In this document: piece by piece, positions 41,929-53,793 of the stretch
Numbering within the stretch: the first letter of the stretch is position 1
How the letters are laid out: each line of letters opens with the position of its first letter
DNA from: Megaustenia siamemsis
Lineage: Eukaryota > Mollusca > Gastropoda > Stylommatophora > Ariophantidae
Direction: 5' to 3'
NCBI GenBank assembly: GCA_032433765.1
Contig: JAVIAB010000159.1
Coordinates: forward strand, 3,202,342 to 3,266,341
Length of the DNA: 64,000 bases
Translations under genes and position numbers: made by a program
Notes under the pieces: generated by a model
Database searches by the model: none
The model's input: only the letters and a program-made list of their open reading frames with translations
What the model was told of the DNA's origin: nothing

Positions 41929-44564
41929 TTAACTCTTTCAGGTCCAGCGCCGAGTCCTCAGCATTATCCTTTTGGTCAACACCGATATGTCGGATATAGC
42001 TGAATATTTGTTTCATTTTCACCGAATTTCATTTTTGTTTCAACCAATACTTGATTTCTGGTCGTGAGAGTTATTTTCCTTGATCTTTCCGCTTACGACG
42101 GCGTGGGTTGACGTTTGTATCTTTAAAAATTATTCATTGATATTCATTGTTTTTTTTCTGAAATTTCTATCACAACATTGGCCATGCCTACTGCTGGTAG
42201 TTCTTGCAGTACATCTCACCCGAAACGATATAGTGCAGAACAAGCGAGATCTATGTTCGAAACATTGTTATTTGGTGAATCAGAAATGGACTATTCAGAA
42301 GATTCAGACGAGAGTTTTAGTTTTTGTGGTGATAGTCATGATAATCGTAGTGGTAAGTCGAGTGGTAAGAAACCAAGACTCTCTTGTTTAGGTTTAGCTG
42401 GTCAATGCCTCCAGTCCAGCACTATCAGTGACTCAGAGGAATTGAGTGGCAGTGATTCTGACGATGAAACTGATACTATTCTGTCAGCCAAAGCTGACAG
42501 GACAGATGTGGCTAGGAAGCCTGCTGATGGGTGGCATGAAGCCAGAGATGGCGATACCATTGGCAAATCTAGCTTCCAAAATATAAATTCTGGATGTAAG
42601 TTAGATCTTCCAGAAAATGCTTCACCTTCAAAGTATTTTCTGAGCCTGTTGACTGACACAATTGTTGACAGTCTGATTCAAAATATCAACAATTATGCTC
42701 AGCAAAAAATGGAATTGAGTACTCCTGTACGCAGGTATTCCAGTTTTGCTAAATGGACACAGCTGGACTGCAATACTTTTTTTCAGTTTCTGGCAGTCCT
42801 GATTGCCATGGGAATGAATGCAACAAATTCTATAAAGGATTACTGGTCCATTCAATCATTTAAAAGTAGTCCTTGGTTTTGGTGCATGTTTAGTCTGACA
42901 AGATTTTTACTCATTTATCAATCTATGCTTCATGCGGCTGGTCCTGATGCATCTGGAAAATGTAAAATTGAGCCGGTCATCAATTCATTGATCGAAAAAT
43001 TTCAAGAAGCGTTTTATCCGTTTGAAAATATCTGCATCGATGAGATGGTTATAGGCTACAAGGGAAGATTTAAGTACAAGCAGTACAATGCCAGTAAGCC
43101 AAAAAAATATCATATCAAATCATACGGACTTTGCGACTCAATCACCGGATACGTTTTCAACCTCCTGGTATATTTTGGTACGGACACAGCTTACAGACCC
43201 ACATTCATCACATGATGTCAAAGTTTTCGACAAGTTACTGGAAGGCATCACAGATCATCATCATTTGTTTGCTGACCGGTATTATACTTCCCTATCACTT
43301 GTTCAATTTCTGCGGCAGAAAAATCACAACTACACTGGAACGCTAAATTCCAACAGACACGGAATTCCAGCAGAAGTCAAAAATAAAAAAATATCAGTGA
43401 ATGAGGCAAAGAGGTTCATCAATTATGAGGAGCAAGTTATGTGTGTCAGCTGGAGGGATAAAAAATCCAAAAAGCCCTGCCAATTGGTGACAACACATGG
43501 AAGTGTCACATATGAGGTCAGAAATGAAGGTAGGAGTCAAGTCAGGAAGCCATCACCCATCAATAGCTACAACCACTCAATGAATGGATGTGACAGAGTA
43601 GACCAGATGATCTCATATTATGGGAACCACACAAGGAAGACAGTCAAGTGGTGGAAGAAAATATTTATGTGGATAATTGAGATCACATAACTCAATGCTC
43701 ATATTTTATATAACTTGAGCCGCCCTAACACTGAAAAGCCTATGCCTTCAGATTTCAAGGAGCTGCTTATTTATGATTTGTGTAGCATAGTAGGAGCAGA
43801 GACACCTATTCCTAACAACCTTCTTCAAGTTGATTTATCCAAGTCGGGGAAAAAATGGAACATGAAGCCGCAGAGATATCAGGGTGCCATCCATCTCATT
43901 GATTTTGATGGGAAAGACCTGCAGTGTGTTCACTGTTCGGAGCAGCGGAAAGTAAGAAAACGAAGCAGCTATTATTGTACAGGTTGTCCGGATAAGCCAC
44001 ATCTGTGCGCTAAAACATGCTTTAGGGAATATCACACACAATAAGTACATATGTGTCAATAAAAATAATAAACTTGACTTGTAAATAGTATTGTTGTGAT
44101 GTAAAAAAATTTGAAAATTTTTTATTCTGGGATCATTTATAAAAATGTGCATAATTTTGTTATTTGTGGACATAAATTCATCAAATAAACTGTATTTTCG
44201 AGGAATTTGGATTATGTTGTGTAATATTTCAAGACAAATGGATAGCAACACATGTCTGGATGGAAATGGGTAAGTGAAATACAATATTTTCAATTTAAAA
44301 TTATCTACCTTGAATTATTTCTTTTTTTAAATATAACTATTCCTTTAAATAATGACATATCAGATATATATTGCTATTTTCATTTTCTGTATCCATTTCC
44401 CTTTCCAGTGATATATAATACATGCCACATTTATCTCAATTATTGTGTGAAGTAGTCAAATGAAAAAGGAATATGGTAAAATTTCTGGAAACAGGAAAAA
44501 AAGCCGAGTTTTCTGGTCCAAATCTGAAAATTCCTGTTTCCTGTTTTGGTCCTGAAAGAGTTAA
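41929..44564 (+). mobile_element. Complete piggyBac element with TIRs and TTAA (copy B)
   Basis: TTAA at 41929-41932 and 44561-44564 bounds 2628 bases. The left end reads CTCTTTCAGGTCCA (41933-41946) and the right end, on the minus strand, CTCTTTCAGGACCA: 13 of 14 match. The element lies inside RTE-B at a TTAA in the GTVKK codons. Copy A shows the same right end, so the insertion predates the A/B duplication. Confidence 0.93.
42184..44044 (+). pseudogene. piggyBac (PGBD4-like) transposase, two lesions
   Basis: It starts at ATG 42184 with an acidic Ser-rich N-terminus (DYSEDSDES, SDSDDETD). The catalytic Asp residues are present: CIDEMVIGYKGR (Asp at 43039-43041, residue 286), FADRYYTS (43274-43276) and CDRVDQM (43592-43594, with a second Asp at 43601-43603). 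The C-terminal CVHC...CAKTC domain binds zinc. A one-base frameshift lies between about 43185 and 43215 (after YFGTDT), and TAA at 43688-43690 replaces a Gln codon that copy A keeps. The length, about 620 codons, is normal for the family. Confidence 0.92.
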
Positions 44565-44728
44565 CTGTCCCTGGTATTCTCAACATTCTTCTGTAAATCC
44601 ACATTTCTACAGCCTCCAGTGATTTTCTTGTCTGTTGTCCCATTGTCCATGATTCACATTCATATGTTAAAACTGGTTCTACATAACATTTAAGAACTCT
44701 TTTTTTTGTTTCTATTGTCAAAAATAGT

Positions 44729-47700
44729 GTCATAAGACGAATATGGCAGACAACCATGAAAGAGATTGGAGCCTCATCACATAACACTCCAAAGAAAGCC
44801 ATGGAGAGAAATTTTAACTATTGTTTTTAAAAATTAAAACAATTATAATATAATATTATATGTTATATATATAATATTAAAACAATATAAATTAAAAATA
44901 GCTACATGGAATGTTAGGACCGTATACTAACAAGGTAAATTAGAAAATCTAATGGTAGAAGCAGAGTGATTAAACATAGATATCTTAGGCATATCAGAAA
45001 CAAGATGGAAGGAAAGTGGATACATACATGACGATAAATATACATTTATATATTCAGGTAACACAAAATAACATCTAAGAGGAGTAGGCATTCTAATAAA
45101 ACGAGAGCTACAAAAATATATAAATACCCATTGGACATACAATGAAAAGATTACACTATTAAAAATGAAGGTAAAACCATTCAACATAGCAATAATACAG
45201 ACATACGCACCTACTCAAGACTATACAGACGAACAAACATCTAAACACAGTTATGAAGCAAGTGAAATCATCAGACATCTTGATTATAATGGGTGATATG
45301 AACGCTAAAGTAGGAAAAGGTAAATATAAGACCATTATAGGAAATCATGGTCTAGGAAAAAAGGAATAACAGAGGAGAAAGATTAATACAATTTTGTGAA
45401 GAAAACAGACTGATAATATGCAACACCTTCTTTGAGCAAGAGAAAAGAAAATTATACACATGGAAAAGCCCTGGAGACAGGAACAGGAATCAAATAGATC
45501 ACATAATGATAAAAGACAGATTCAGGAACAGTGTCAAGAAGTACAAAACCTACCCAGGAGCAGATATTAATTCAGACCACAATCCTGCGTGCTGAAGTCG
45601 GATGTGTTGGGCCGAAAGGCGCAAATATAACAGTTATACTGCAAACAACAACACAACGCATACATGCCCACTTAACGTCCTTTTAAGGACTGATGACAAA
45701 GAGGAATTCTACAGTCTACGAATACTCTAGTCATCGGGCAAACGCAAGCAAGCAAGCAGACCACAATCCTGTAATGATAAAAATGAAAATCAAATTGAAG
45801 AGAAACAAACAAAAAACTAATGCACCAATAAAACACCAATAGATATAACAGCGTTAAACCAGAAAGATGTAAAAGAAACTTATACTGTACAAGTAAAGAA
45901 CACATATCAGAAGCTGCTAGAAGAGGGGATTGAGCAGTATAGAAGAGAAAATCCTGAGGAAAAAGTCACAACAAAATGGCAATGCATAAAAATCAGCATG
46001 CAAGAATCCTGCAACACCTTGTCCAAAAAGGAAAGTAACAAAAAACAAAAATGAATGACTGACAAAATCTTAGAAAAAATGGAAGAAAGAAGACAAGCGA
46101 AAAACACTGCCAGATACAAGGATATAGACAATGAAATATGGAGAATGTGCAAAAAAGGCAAAAGAAGACTGGCTCAACCAAAGATGTCTAGAAGTCAAAA
46201 CTATGGAAAGTAAACAAAACTTAAGAGAGATGCACACATAAATAAAGGGAATGACGAATAAAGACAAAAAAAGCTACAGGAAACGGATGAATTACAAACA
46301 AAGAGGGAAGAATGCTAACAGACAACAAAGATATAATAGATAGATGGCAAGAATATATAACAGAATTATTTCATGACGAAAGGGACAAAAAGCCAGACAA
46401 CTAACTTTTATAGTACATACAACTATAAAATCCTGAAATCTGAAGTAGAAAAAGCTATAAAAACAATGAAAAAGGGAAAGGCAGCAGGACCTGACAATAT
46501 ACAGATAGAGGTGATACGGGCTCTAGAAGAGTTTGGCATCGAAGTGATCACATACATATGCAATGACATATACCATACAGGATACATAGCAAGTGATCTA
46601 AAAACATCAACTTTCATTGCATTGCCTAAAAAGAATGGTGCAGTTGAATGCAGTGACTTCAGAACAATAAGCCTAATGAGCCAGGTAACAAAAATTTTAC
46701 TAAAAGTTATACAGGGAAGGATTCAGAATAAAATCAATACTGAATTATTTGAGCAACAATTTGGATTCAGGAAAAACAATGGGACAAAAGAAGCCATATT
46801 CTGCATGAGAACATTGATTGAAAAGGTACACAGAAGTAAACAAACCAATATATGCCTGCTTTATAGACTACACCAAAGCTTACGATAGAATACACCATAA
46901 CCAACTTATAGACTGCCTAAAGGATATAAATCTAGACGGCACAGACATACGACTAATATGTAATTTGTACTTGGGAGCAAACAGCAATAATAAAGTATAA
47001 CAAGGAGAACTCTACACCCATGTACATAAAAAGAGGAGTAAGACAAGGATGCATCCTATCACCAAGCTTGTTCAATCTATACACTGAGCAAATCTTTAAA
47101 AACATCTCAGAGATGCCAGGCCTAAACATTAATGGAAAGGTAATCAATAACCTAAGATATGCTGATGATACAGTTCTACTAGCACAAAATCCTAAAGACC
47201 TACATTAATTGCTTAATGTGATAAACATAACAAGCAAAAAATGTGGACTAGAAATGAATATCAAAAAGACTAAAACTATGATCATAAACAAAGAAAATTC
47301 TCAAGATTTACAATTAAATATCACAGTTAAGGGAATAAATACATTTGGAGACAGTCCAGAGCTACAACTACCTGGGACATACTATAACCAATGATGGAAA
47401 ATGTAAAATTGAAATAAACAAAAGAATAGATATGGTAAAAAGTAATTTTAATGCCATGAAAAATATACTAACAACAAAATAAAATAGCAGGGCTGAAACT
47501 AAGAATGGCAAAATGTTACATCTTTTCAATATTCCTGTATGGTGCAGAAACATGGACATTAGACAAGAAAACAGAACAGAAAATTGAAGCATTTGAAATG
47601 GGGATTTATAGAAGAATAGGTAGAATTGGATGGAAAGAAAAGATAACAAACGATGAAGTTTTTAAAACAACTGAAAATAAAAAGAGAACTACTAAATACA

Positions 47701-47945
47701 ATTAAAACAAGACAAATGAAATTTGTGGGGCATGTTAAAAGACACAAGAGCCTACTAAAAGTAATATTGGAAGGGAAAATACAAGGTAAAAGAGGCAGAG
47801 GCAGACCAAGACTAACATGGACGAGTAACATCAAAAGATGGACAAATTTATCTATGACAGCCTGCACCATCAAAGCAAGAATCAGAGTAGAATGGTGATC
47901 CATGGTAGCCAACCTTCGTTGCGGAGAAGGCACTCGATGATGATG
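44729..47945 (+). mobile_element. RTE-A LINE, near full length (copy B)
   Basis: Same element as 1317-4496, with the 3-bp AGT overlap at 44726-44728 and 47946-47948. RT motifs are KGKAAGPDNI, FGFRKNNGTKEAIF, FIDYTKAYDRIHH, GVRQGCILSPSLFN and NLRYADDTVLLA (46373-47208). It has an extra T near 46972 and an extra T near 47662 that shift the frame, while copy A has its own lesions. It is inactive and diverging neutrally from copy A. Confidence 0.87.
45573..45771. mobile_element. 169-bp SINE-like insertion (copy B)
   Basis: The 15-bp duplication CAGACCACAATCCTG is at 45573-45587 and 45757-45771; the insert is 45588-45756. Five to six bases differ from copy A. Confidence 0.75.
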
Positions 47946-49142
47946 AGTATATTCCTCATTTTTTTGGAAAGCTGTTTTTGTCTGAGCCATTCTGCATCTC
48001 ACCTCTGTTGTACAACTACCATTGGAGGTTACCTTTGTTCCCAGATATTATAAATTCATATACCTGTTTTAATATTGTTCCACTTGTCTTTATTTTGCAC
48101 TGAGACGATGTCTTTTTCTTTGTTGTTACCATTGCTTCTGTCTTTTTGCTATTAGTATTAAGGCTGAGTCCCTTATTTTTGCTTTCTTTCACTATAATGT
48201 CTAACATTTCGAGTAACTCTTTTTCACTGTTAGTGATTAAGACTGTATCATCAGCATACCTTAGATTATTTATATTATGACCTCTAATTGTTATTCCAAG
48301 CATGCACCTTATGGATCTTAATATGATCTCACTATACATATTAAACAAATCTGGTGACAGCACACAACCTTGCCTAACACCCTGTTTTATTTGTTGAAAC
48401 ATTACCAACTGGTTTCCAGTTCTTATGGCCGCTGTTTGTTGCCAACACATGTTCTTTATTATTCTTAGATCTTTGCTATCTACGTTTATGCTTTCTAAAA
48501 TTGTGATTATTTCTTGGTGCTTTACTTTGTCAAATGCTTTGGTATAATCTATGAAACATTGGTAAAGATCTGTTTTCACCTCTATGGCTCTTTGTACTAG
48601 AGATCTTATGATGTATATGGCATTGCTTGTTCCTTTATCTCTAACAAAACCACACTGTTCATCACAAATTTCTGGACTGATTTTGTTTCGCACTCTTCGC
48701 ATGATGATTCTTAGTAATATCTTAGTCATGTGACTCATAAGGCTTATTGTGTGATGATCACATCACATTCAATCGCACCAGATTTCTTTGGTAGGCTGCT
48801 TTGAATATTGATTTGAGCAAGTCATTTGGTATATATCTGGTGATGTAGATGCCATTCAATATTTTTATTATTATTTCTATTTCAAAATCACCCATGGCTT
48901 CAATCTCTTCTTTAGTTATATTAACTGGTCCAGGAGCTTTTCCCGCTTTCATACTGCGCAAGGCATCTTCCACGTCTTCTTTGAGCATTTCTGGTCCTTC
49001 TCCATTACTTCTGTTTGTTTATCATTATAAATATGAGACAATAATAGAGATGATAATACTAATACTGGAATATGTGAGCCTGTAAATTTGTTGTGGGCGT
49101 ATGACACACAAAATATGTTGATTGTCTTTATTTGTTAAAATG

Positions 49143-49778
49143 TATAACTACCATCTATCTATCTATTGACCTTTCGAGCCGTAACCGGCCCATAGGGCGT
49201 AGACCAAGATACACCTTCTCCTATATGAATTTTTTCTCTAGCAGTTTTCTTTTAAAGATATTTTATCAAATCTCGCCATCTGTCTCTGTTCTGTGCAAGC
49301 AGTTCTATCTCATTGAGGGAGCCGACTCCTGCTGCTCTTGCCTCTCTCATCAATGTTCTTCTCAGTGTCTCCCTGGGTCTTCCTCTTTTTCTCTTACCTG
49401 TTGTTTCCCATATGAGGGCTTGCTTTGCTATTCGATTATTATCTCTTCTCATCACATGTCCAACGTATGACCATCGTCTTTTCTTTATTACTGAAGATAT
49501 TAGTGGTTGATTGGCGATTTCTCTAATTTCCTCGTTTGTTTTGAATTCGTTCCATGCTATACCAAGTATTTTCCTTAGACATTTATTTTCGAATGCGTTC
49601 AACTTTGTTTCTATATCTCTTGTTGTTTTCCAGCTTTCACACGCATACGTAAGGGTTGATAGTACATTTGATTTGAATAGCCTAAGTTTTGTGTTTGTGC
49701 TAATGAGTTTTGATTTCCACAACTTTTCAAGGCTTCTGAAAGACATTGCTGCTTAGCTATTCTGATTATAACTACCAT
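49143..49778 (-). mobile_element. LINE-C 3' end (copy B)
   Basis: Copy of 5511-6147 with the same TATAACTACCAT duplication (49143-49154, 49767-49778). One T is missing near 49752. Confidence 0.9.
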
Positions 49779-50365
49779 GGTGTTTATAAAAAATATATCT
49801 CACTGAACTCCTCATTTTGGCCTATTTTAAATGCTTTCCTTTCATTAACTTAATGCAGTTATTTATTTACTTCTAAATTTATAAATGATTTTTCAGACCT
49901 ACAATACCCAACAACACTTGGGCTGAAAGTGAATAGGGACTCATAGCTGACCATTTGTATCAGGTTCAAAGAACAACAATTAGTTGAGATCCTAATCAAC
50001 CTAGGCCCCAAATCTAACCAGTCTGGACAAACAATTAGGGATTTAAGAGGAAAAGCAACCATCTACCAAAAATGTCCTGAAGTTTCATGTGGTGTTCCAC
50101 TGCTTGGCATGAAAGGGACTGTCTCAATGTCCATATTTTTCTTGACCATGTGAATATTTTGTAAAAAGTATATATTATTGTCAGCACCACACCAATCATA
50201 TTCTTACATTCCTCTGGAAAAAATACATTTATCTCACTTAAAAACTGGCAGAGAACTGAAGTTAGCTGGTCTATTTTATGTTCATATCAAAATGTTTTTT
50301 CTTAATCACCAACATATTCTTCAAACATTGAGAGTTGTAATTGTATACCTAGTACAAGTGGAATG
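49779..50365. other. Unassigned spacer (copy B)
   Basis: Matches 6148-6734; nothing recognised. Confidence 0.6.
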
Positions 50366-52116
50366 ACACAACTTACAGAAGTCAGACAGATTTTATACTA
50401 GGAGAAAACACAACAAGGAAAGAGTATCTGACAGGAAAGCTGTTCCTAATATCACTGATGACAGAGGAAAGAAAGTAAGAAGAGCACAATTTGGTGGAAT
50501 TACACAAATAGTGAAGCAGTTAAAGAAAAGAAGAAAGTATTTAAGGATTGGAGGAAGAAGAAGAACCAAGAACAATATGAAAAATATGCCTTAGTTGAGA
50601 AAAAAGCTAAGATCTTAATCAAAGAAGCAAAGCAAAAAACCTGGACAGAATTCAGACAAAAGATGAGCTGCAACATCAAGACAGCCCCAAGAGATTTCTA
50701 TAAAATATTAGAAGCAACAACTGCAAGAAAAGAAAAACATGATCCCACTGAATTCATAAATGACAGAGATAAACAACCAATATCAAAAACTAACATGTGC
50801 AAAAGTGATGGAAAGAATATTTCAGATATGTAAGAATATTTCAAGAGTATTTAACATGACACCAACTACCAATGAATAATACAACAAAACCCACACAAGA
50901 ATGCACAAACACTATATCAAACATTATGAAAGAGAAAATAAAGGAAGAAAAAAAATAAGCACCAAGAAATAAAGGACTGGAGTTAGACAACATATCAGCA
51001 GAAATAATAGCAGCAGCAGCACGAGAAACAGGAGTTACATAGCTGCACAGAATATTCATTGCAGCATGGCAACAACAGTAAACTCCGGAAGACAGTCAAG
51101 AGGCAATCTGCATCTTGATCCAACCCATGCCATTACACCTCATTGGACTTGAAGCATATTTTGCTATCTATAATATCTTGCTACACAGATCACTTCAAAG
51201 TTAAATCAGGTGTAAGACAGGTTTGCGTACTATCCCCCCTACTATTTATTTTTTTACATACATGGACCATATATGCAAGCTAGCCAACCCATCAGAGACA
51301 GAGGAGATCAACGAGCTTTTATTTGCAGACGATCCGGCAATAATACATAAAACAATAGAAGACCTACAAGAACACTTAAACAAACTCAACAGCTCAGGCA
51401 CAAAATACAACATGAAAATCAACATCAACAAAACAGAAGTCATGAATGTCGCCAAAAATAAACAGAACATCAACATAACTATAGAAGGCAGATAACTAAA
51501 ACAAGTAGATGAATTAAAATACTAATACCTAGGAAGTATAACGACAAACGATAATTCTCAAACAGCAGAGATAGAATCAAGATGCAACAAAGCTTATCAA
51601 ATCATTGGACAGTTATCACCACTATTGTCCAACAAGGAAATAAATCTGGAGGCAAAACAAGCACTATACAACACAGTCTTCATCCCAACGTTGTGCTACC
51701 AATGCCAGACCTGGACCCTAGATGCAAGAACAATAAGTAAAATAACCTCTACAGAGATGAAATGTGTTAGGCGAATGACAGGAAACAGTCTGAGAGATAG
51801 GAACAGAAATGAAGAATGGAGAAAAAAGTTAGGAATAGCCCCCGCCATAGAATATATAAGGAAACAACAGATGAAATGGTTTGGCCACGTGACAAGGCAG
51901 AAAGATCAAAACACAACGAGCCTTCAACAAACGTTGTGAGAACACGAGACTCAAGGGTCGACCACGAAAAAGATGGGTCGATAGAATATATTAGAAGCAC
52001 TAGGAAACATAACAGCAGCAGAGGCGAACAAAAGAGCAAAAGGTCACAAATTATATTGCCCCTCGGCCTCAAACGCTGAAAGGCAGATGAGGAAGGAAAG
52101 AAGCAGAAGAATAGAT
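50366..52116 (+). mobile_element. LINE-E, decayed (copy B)
   Basis: Copy of 6735-8485 with scattered substitutions (for example I to M in QQMKWFGHVTRQK). The FADD box is at about 51325-51336. Multiple stops. Confidence 0.8.
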
Positions 52117-52267
52117 ATCTTGTAAAAATATTGTTTCCGGTTGTTTCCAAAATGGAGGAATTATTTTTCTCCGGCTTGGTATATAACCGTTGATCAGAGG
52201 TTTAACAAGCCGCTATCATAAAAACGATGTTGTTAATGAAACGTAGACCTGATACAGAATGTGTAAA

Positions 52268-52482
52268 TTAGCAAAGACGATGGTCATATGTTGGACATGT
52301 GATGGGAAGAGATAATAACCGAATAGCAAAGCAAGCCCTCATATGGGAAACAACAGGTAAAAGAAAAAGAGGAAGACCCAGGGAGACACTGAGAAGAGCA
52401 TTGATGAGAGAGGCAAGAGCAGCAGTAATCGCCGATCGGCTCCCTCAATGAGATAGAACTGCTTGCACAGAACAGAGACAGA
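52268..52482 (+). mobile_element. LINE-C fragment truncated at the block border
   Basis: Matches 8641-8851 and stops at CAGAGACAGA. The 3' block and GATA tail present in copy A are missing, which marks the duplication break. Confidence 0.85.
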
Positions 52483-52945
52483 GATCCTTAGTTTAAATAC
52501 ACATTACATTGTCCGGTACTGCAGAGTCTATCTATTCCCTACTCTACACAAAATATCTCTGGAATCGTTTTCCTCCTTATTCTATCACAACTCACCATGT
52601 TAGTGACTGGAAATAACATGTCCCTCTCAAGTCACAACCCTTCTGGGCATTACTAAACCACCTCTAATCCATCCCATGGTATCGGCTTGTTAACTAACAA
52701 CCTGTCCACACAGAGCACTCGCTCAATCTCGAATGAATCTTTTTCCTACTCAAAATCCTCTGTCCTCCTAACTTCCCCCTCATTTTCACAAACTTCATGG
52801 TTCACGACCCGCTCACCCAAGAATGTCCTTATCCTGTGGCTCTGAGTTGTTCTCTGTTTACAACCATATCTAAACTTCACCCTTTGACCTCTTCCATCTA
52901 ATTCCTTCTCATATAATCTCTCCGTCCCTTTACCTCAACCCTTTT
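52483..52945. other. Pyrimidine-rich spacer
   Basis: C/T-rich sequence. The minus strand has phrases such as TFLGERVVNHEVCENE that look vaguely LINE-like, but no family is recognised. Confidence 0.4.
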
Positions 52946-53203
52946 TCATAACATCAACACAACTATAGAAGGCAGGCAACTAAAACAAGTAGAGGAATTA
53001 AAATACCTAGAAAGATTAGTGACAAACAACAATTCACAAACAGCAAGGATAGACTCAAGATGCATCAAAACTTGCCAAGTCATTGGACAGCTATCATAAC
53101 TAGTGTCCAACAAGGAAATAACTCTAGAAGAGAAACGGGCACTCTTATATCTCCTCTCAACGCTGAAAGGCAAATGAGGAAGGAAAGAAGAAGACAATCC
53201 AAA
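52946..53203 (+). mobile_element. LINE-E fragment with internal deletion
   Basis: TCAACACAACTATAGAAGGC through TCCAACAAGGAAATAACTCT matches 7838-8030, then jumps to CTCAACGCTGAAAGGC (8437 onward), so about 400 bases are deleted. It ends in an AAGAAGA-type tail. Confidence 0.82.
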
Positions 53204-53394
53204 AATATAAGGAGAATCCTATCACATTTGTTGATAATCCCAAACAATTAGTTTCCCAGTAAGAGCTGTAAACACAACATAAGCTTGCTACATCTTGAAT
53301 CCAGCATTACTGAGTTTAAAATTGAGCAAAATTCTGTATCACTGTTTGGTTTATAAATATAATAATGTTACAAACAGATAATAAATGCACTTAC

Positions 53395-53466
53395 ATCACC
53401 ATCAAGTTTGTATTTATATTCTTGCAGGAATGGGATAATTGCTTCCATTTTTACTTTCACCTTGTC
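53395..53466 (-). CDS. Paralogue of zinc-finger gene exon 3
   Basis: A 72-base exon (24 codons), phase 0 at both ends, with acceptor ATTTTTAG and donor GTAAGT. It encodes DKVKVKMEAIIPFLQEYKY and KLDGD. It cannot join the exon at 39891-39955 in frame (that frame reaches a stop), so it belongs to a second gene copy or is a relic. No matching exon 1, knuckle or finger exon is seen near it. Confidence 0.6.
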
Positions 53467-53562
53467 CTAAAAATATTTTTAATAATGATGTCAATATTTA
53501 CATTAATGGTTTTTATCAATTTCTGTTGATCTACACAATATGTTCATTATTTGAGACTAGAT

Positions 53563-53793
53563 ATTAAGATGTTAAAAAATACAGCAGCCTAATAAAAGTA
53601 ATATTAGAAAGCAAAATACAAAGTAAAATAGGCAGAAGCAGACCAAGACCAACATGGACGAGTAGCATCAAGAGATGGACAAGTCAGCCTATGACAACCT
53701 ACACTATCAAAGCAAGGGACAGAGTGGAATGGTGCTCCATGGTAACCAATCTTTAATATAGGAGACAGCACTCAATGGTGATGATGAATTAAG
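53563..53793 (+). mobile_element. RTE-A 3' end
   Basis: A 5'-truncated RTE-A (53569-53787) from the HVKRHKSLLK region to GATGATGA, with ATTAAG on both sides (53563-53568, 53788-53793). P1 has no insertion at the matching place in its 55-bp unit. Confidence 0.85.

Larger units (their letters stand above)
41614..49052 (-). mobile_element. RTE-B LINE, whole nested insertion (copy B)
   Basis: RTE-B on the minus strand is spread over 47946-49045 (RT; KGKAPGPVNITKEE-like AGKAPGPVNI, CGFVRDKGT, GVRQGCVLSPDLFN, YADDTVLI), 44565-44728 (ETKKRVLKCYVEPVLTYECE, YRRMLRIPGTV) and 41621-41932 (decayed C-terminal tail and a TCATCATCATCA tail). AGAGATG at 41614-41620 and 49046-49052 is a likely 7-bp target duplication in the 47-bp satellite. 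piggyBac and RTE-A were later inserted into it. It is 5' truncated in the RT region. Confidence 0.85.
43412..52482. repeat. Duplicated block, copy B
   Basis: Partner of 1-8851. It keeps about 183 bases (48938-49120) that copy A lacks: the RTE-B 5' end and a piece of the 47-bp satellite. At the right it stops inside a LINE-C (52482), where copy A runs on to the element's true 3' end. Thus neither copy is simply the parent at both ends. Confidence 0.95.

Noticed and set aside
42178..42183. Start of the piggyBac transposase at the upstream TTG (42178)
   Set aside because: The ATG at 42184 is two codons downstream and is the conventional start.
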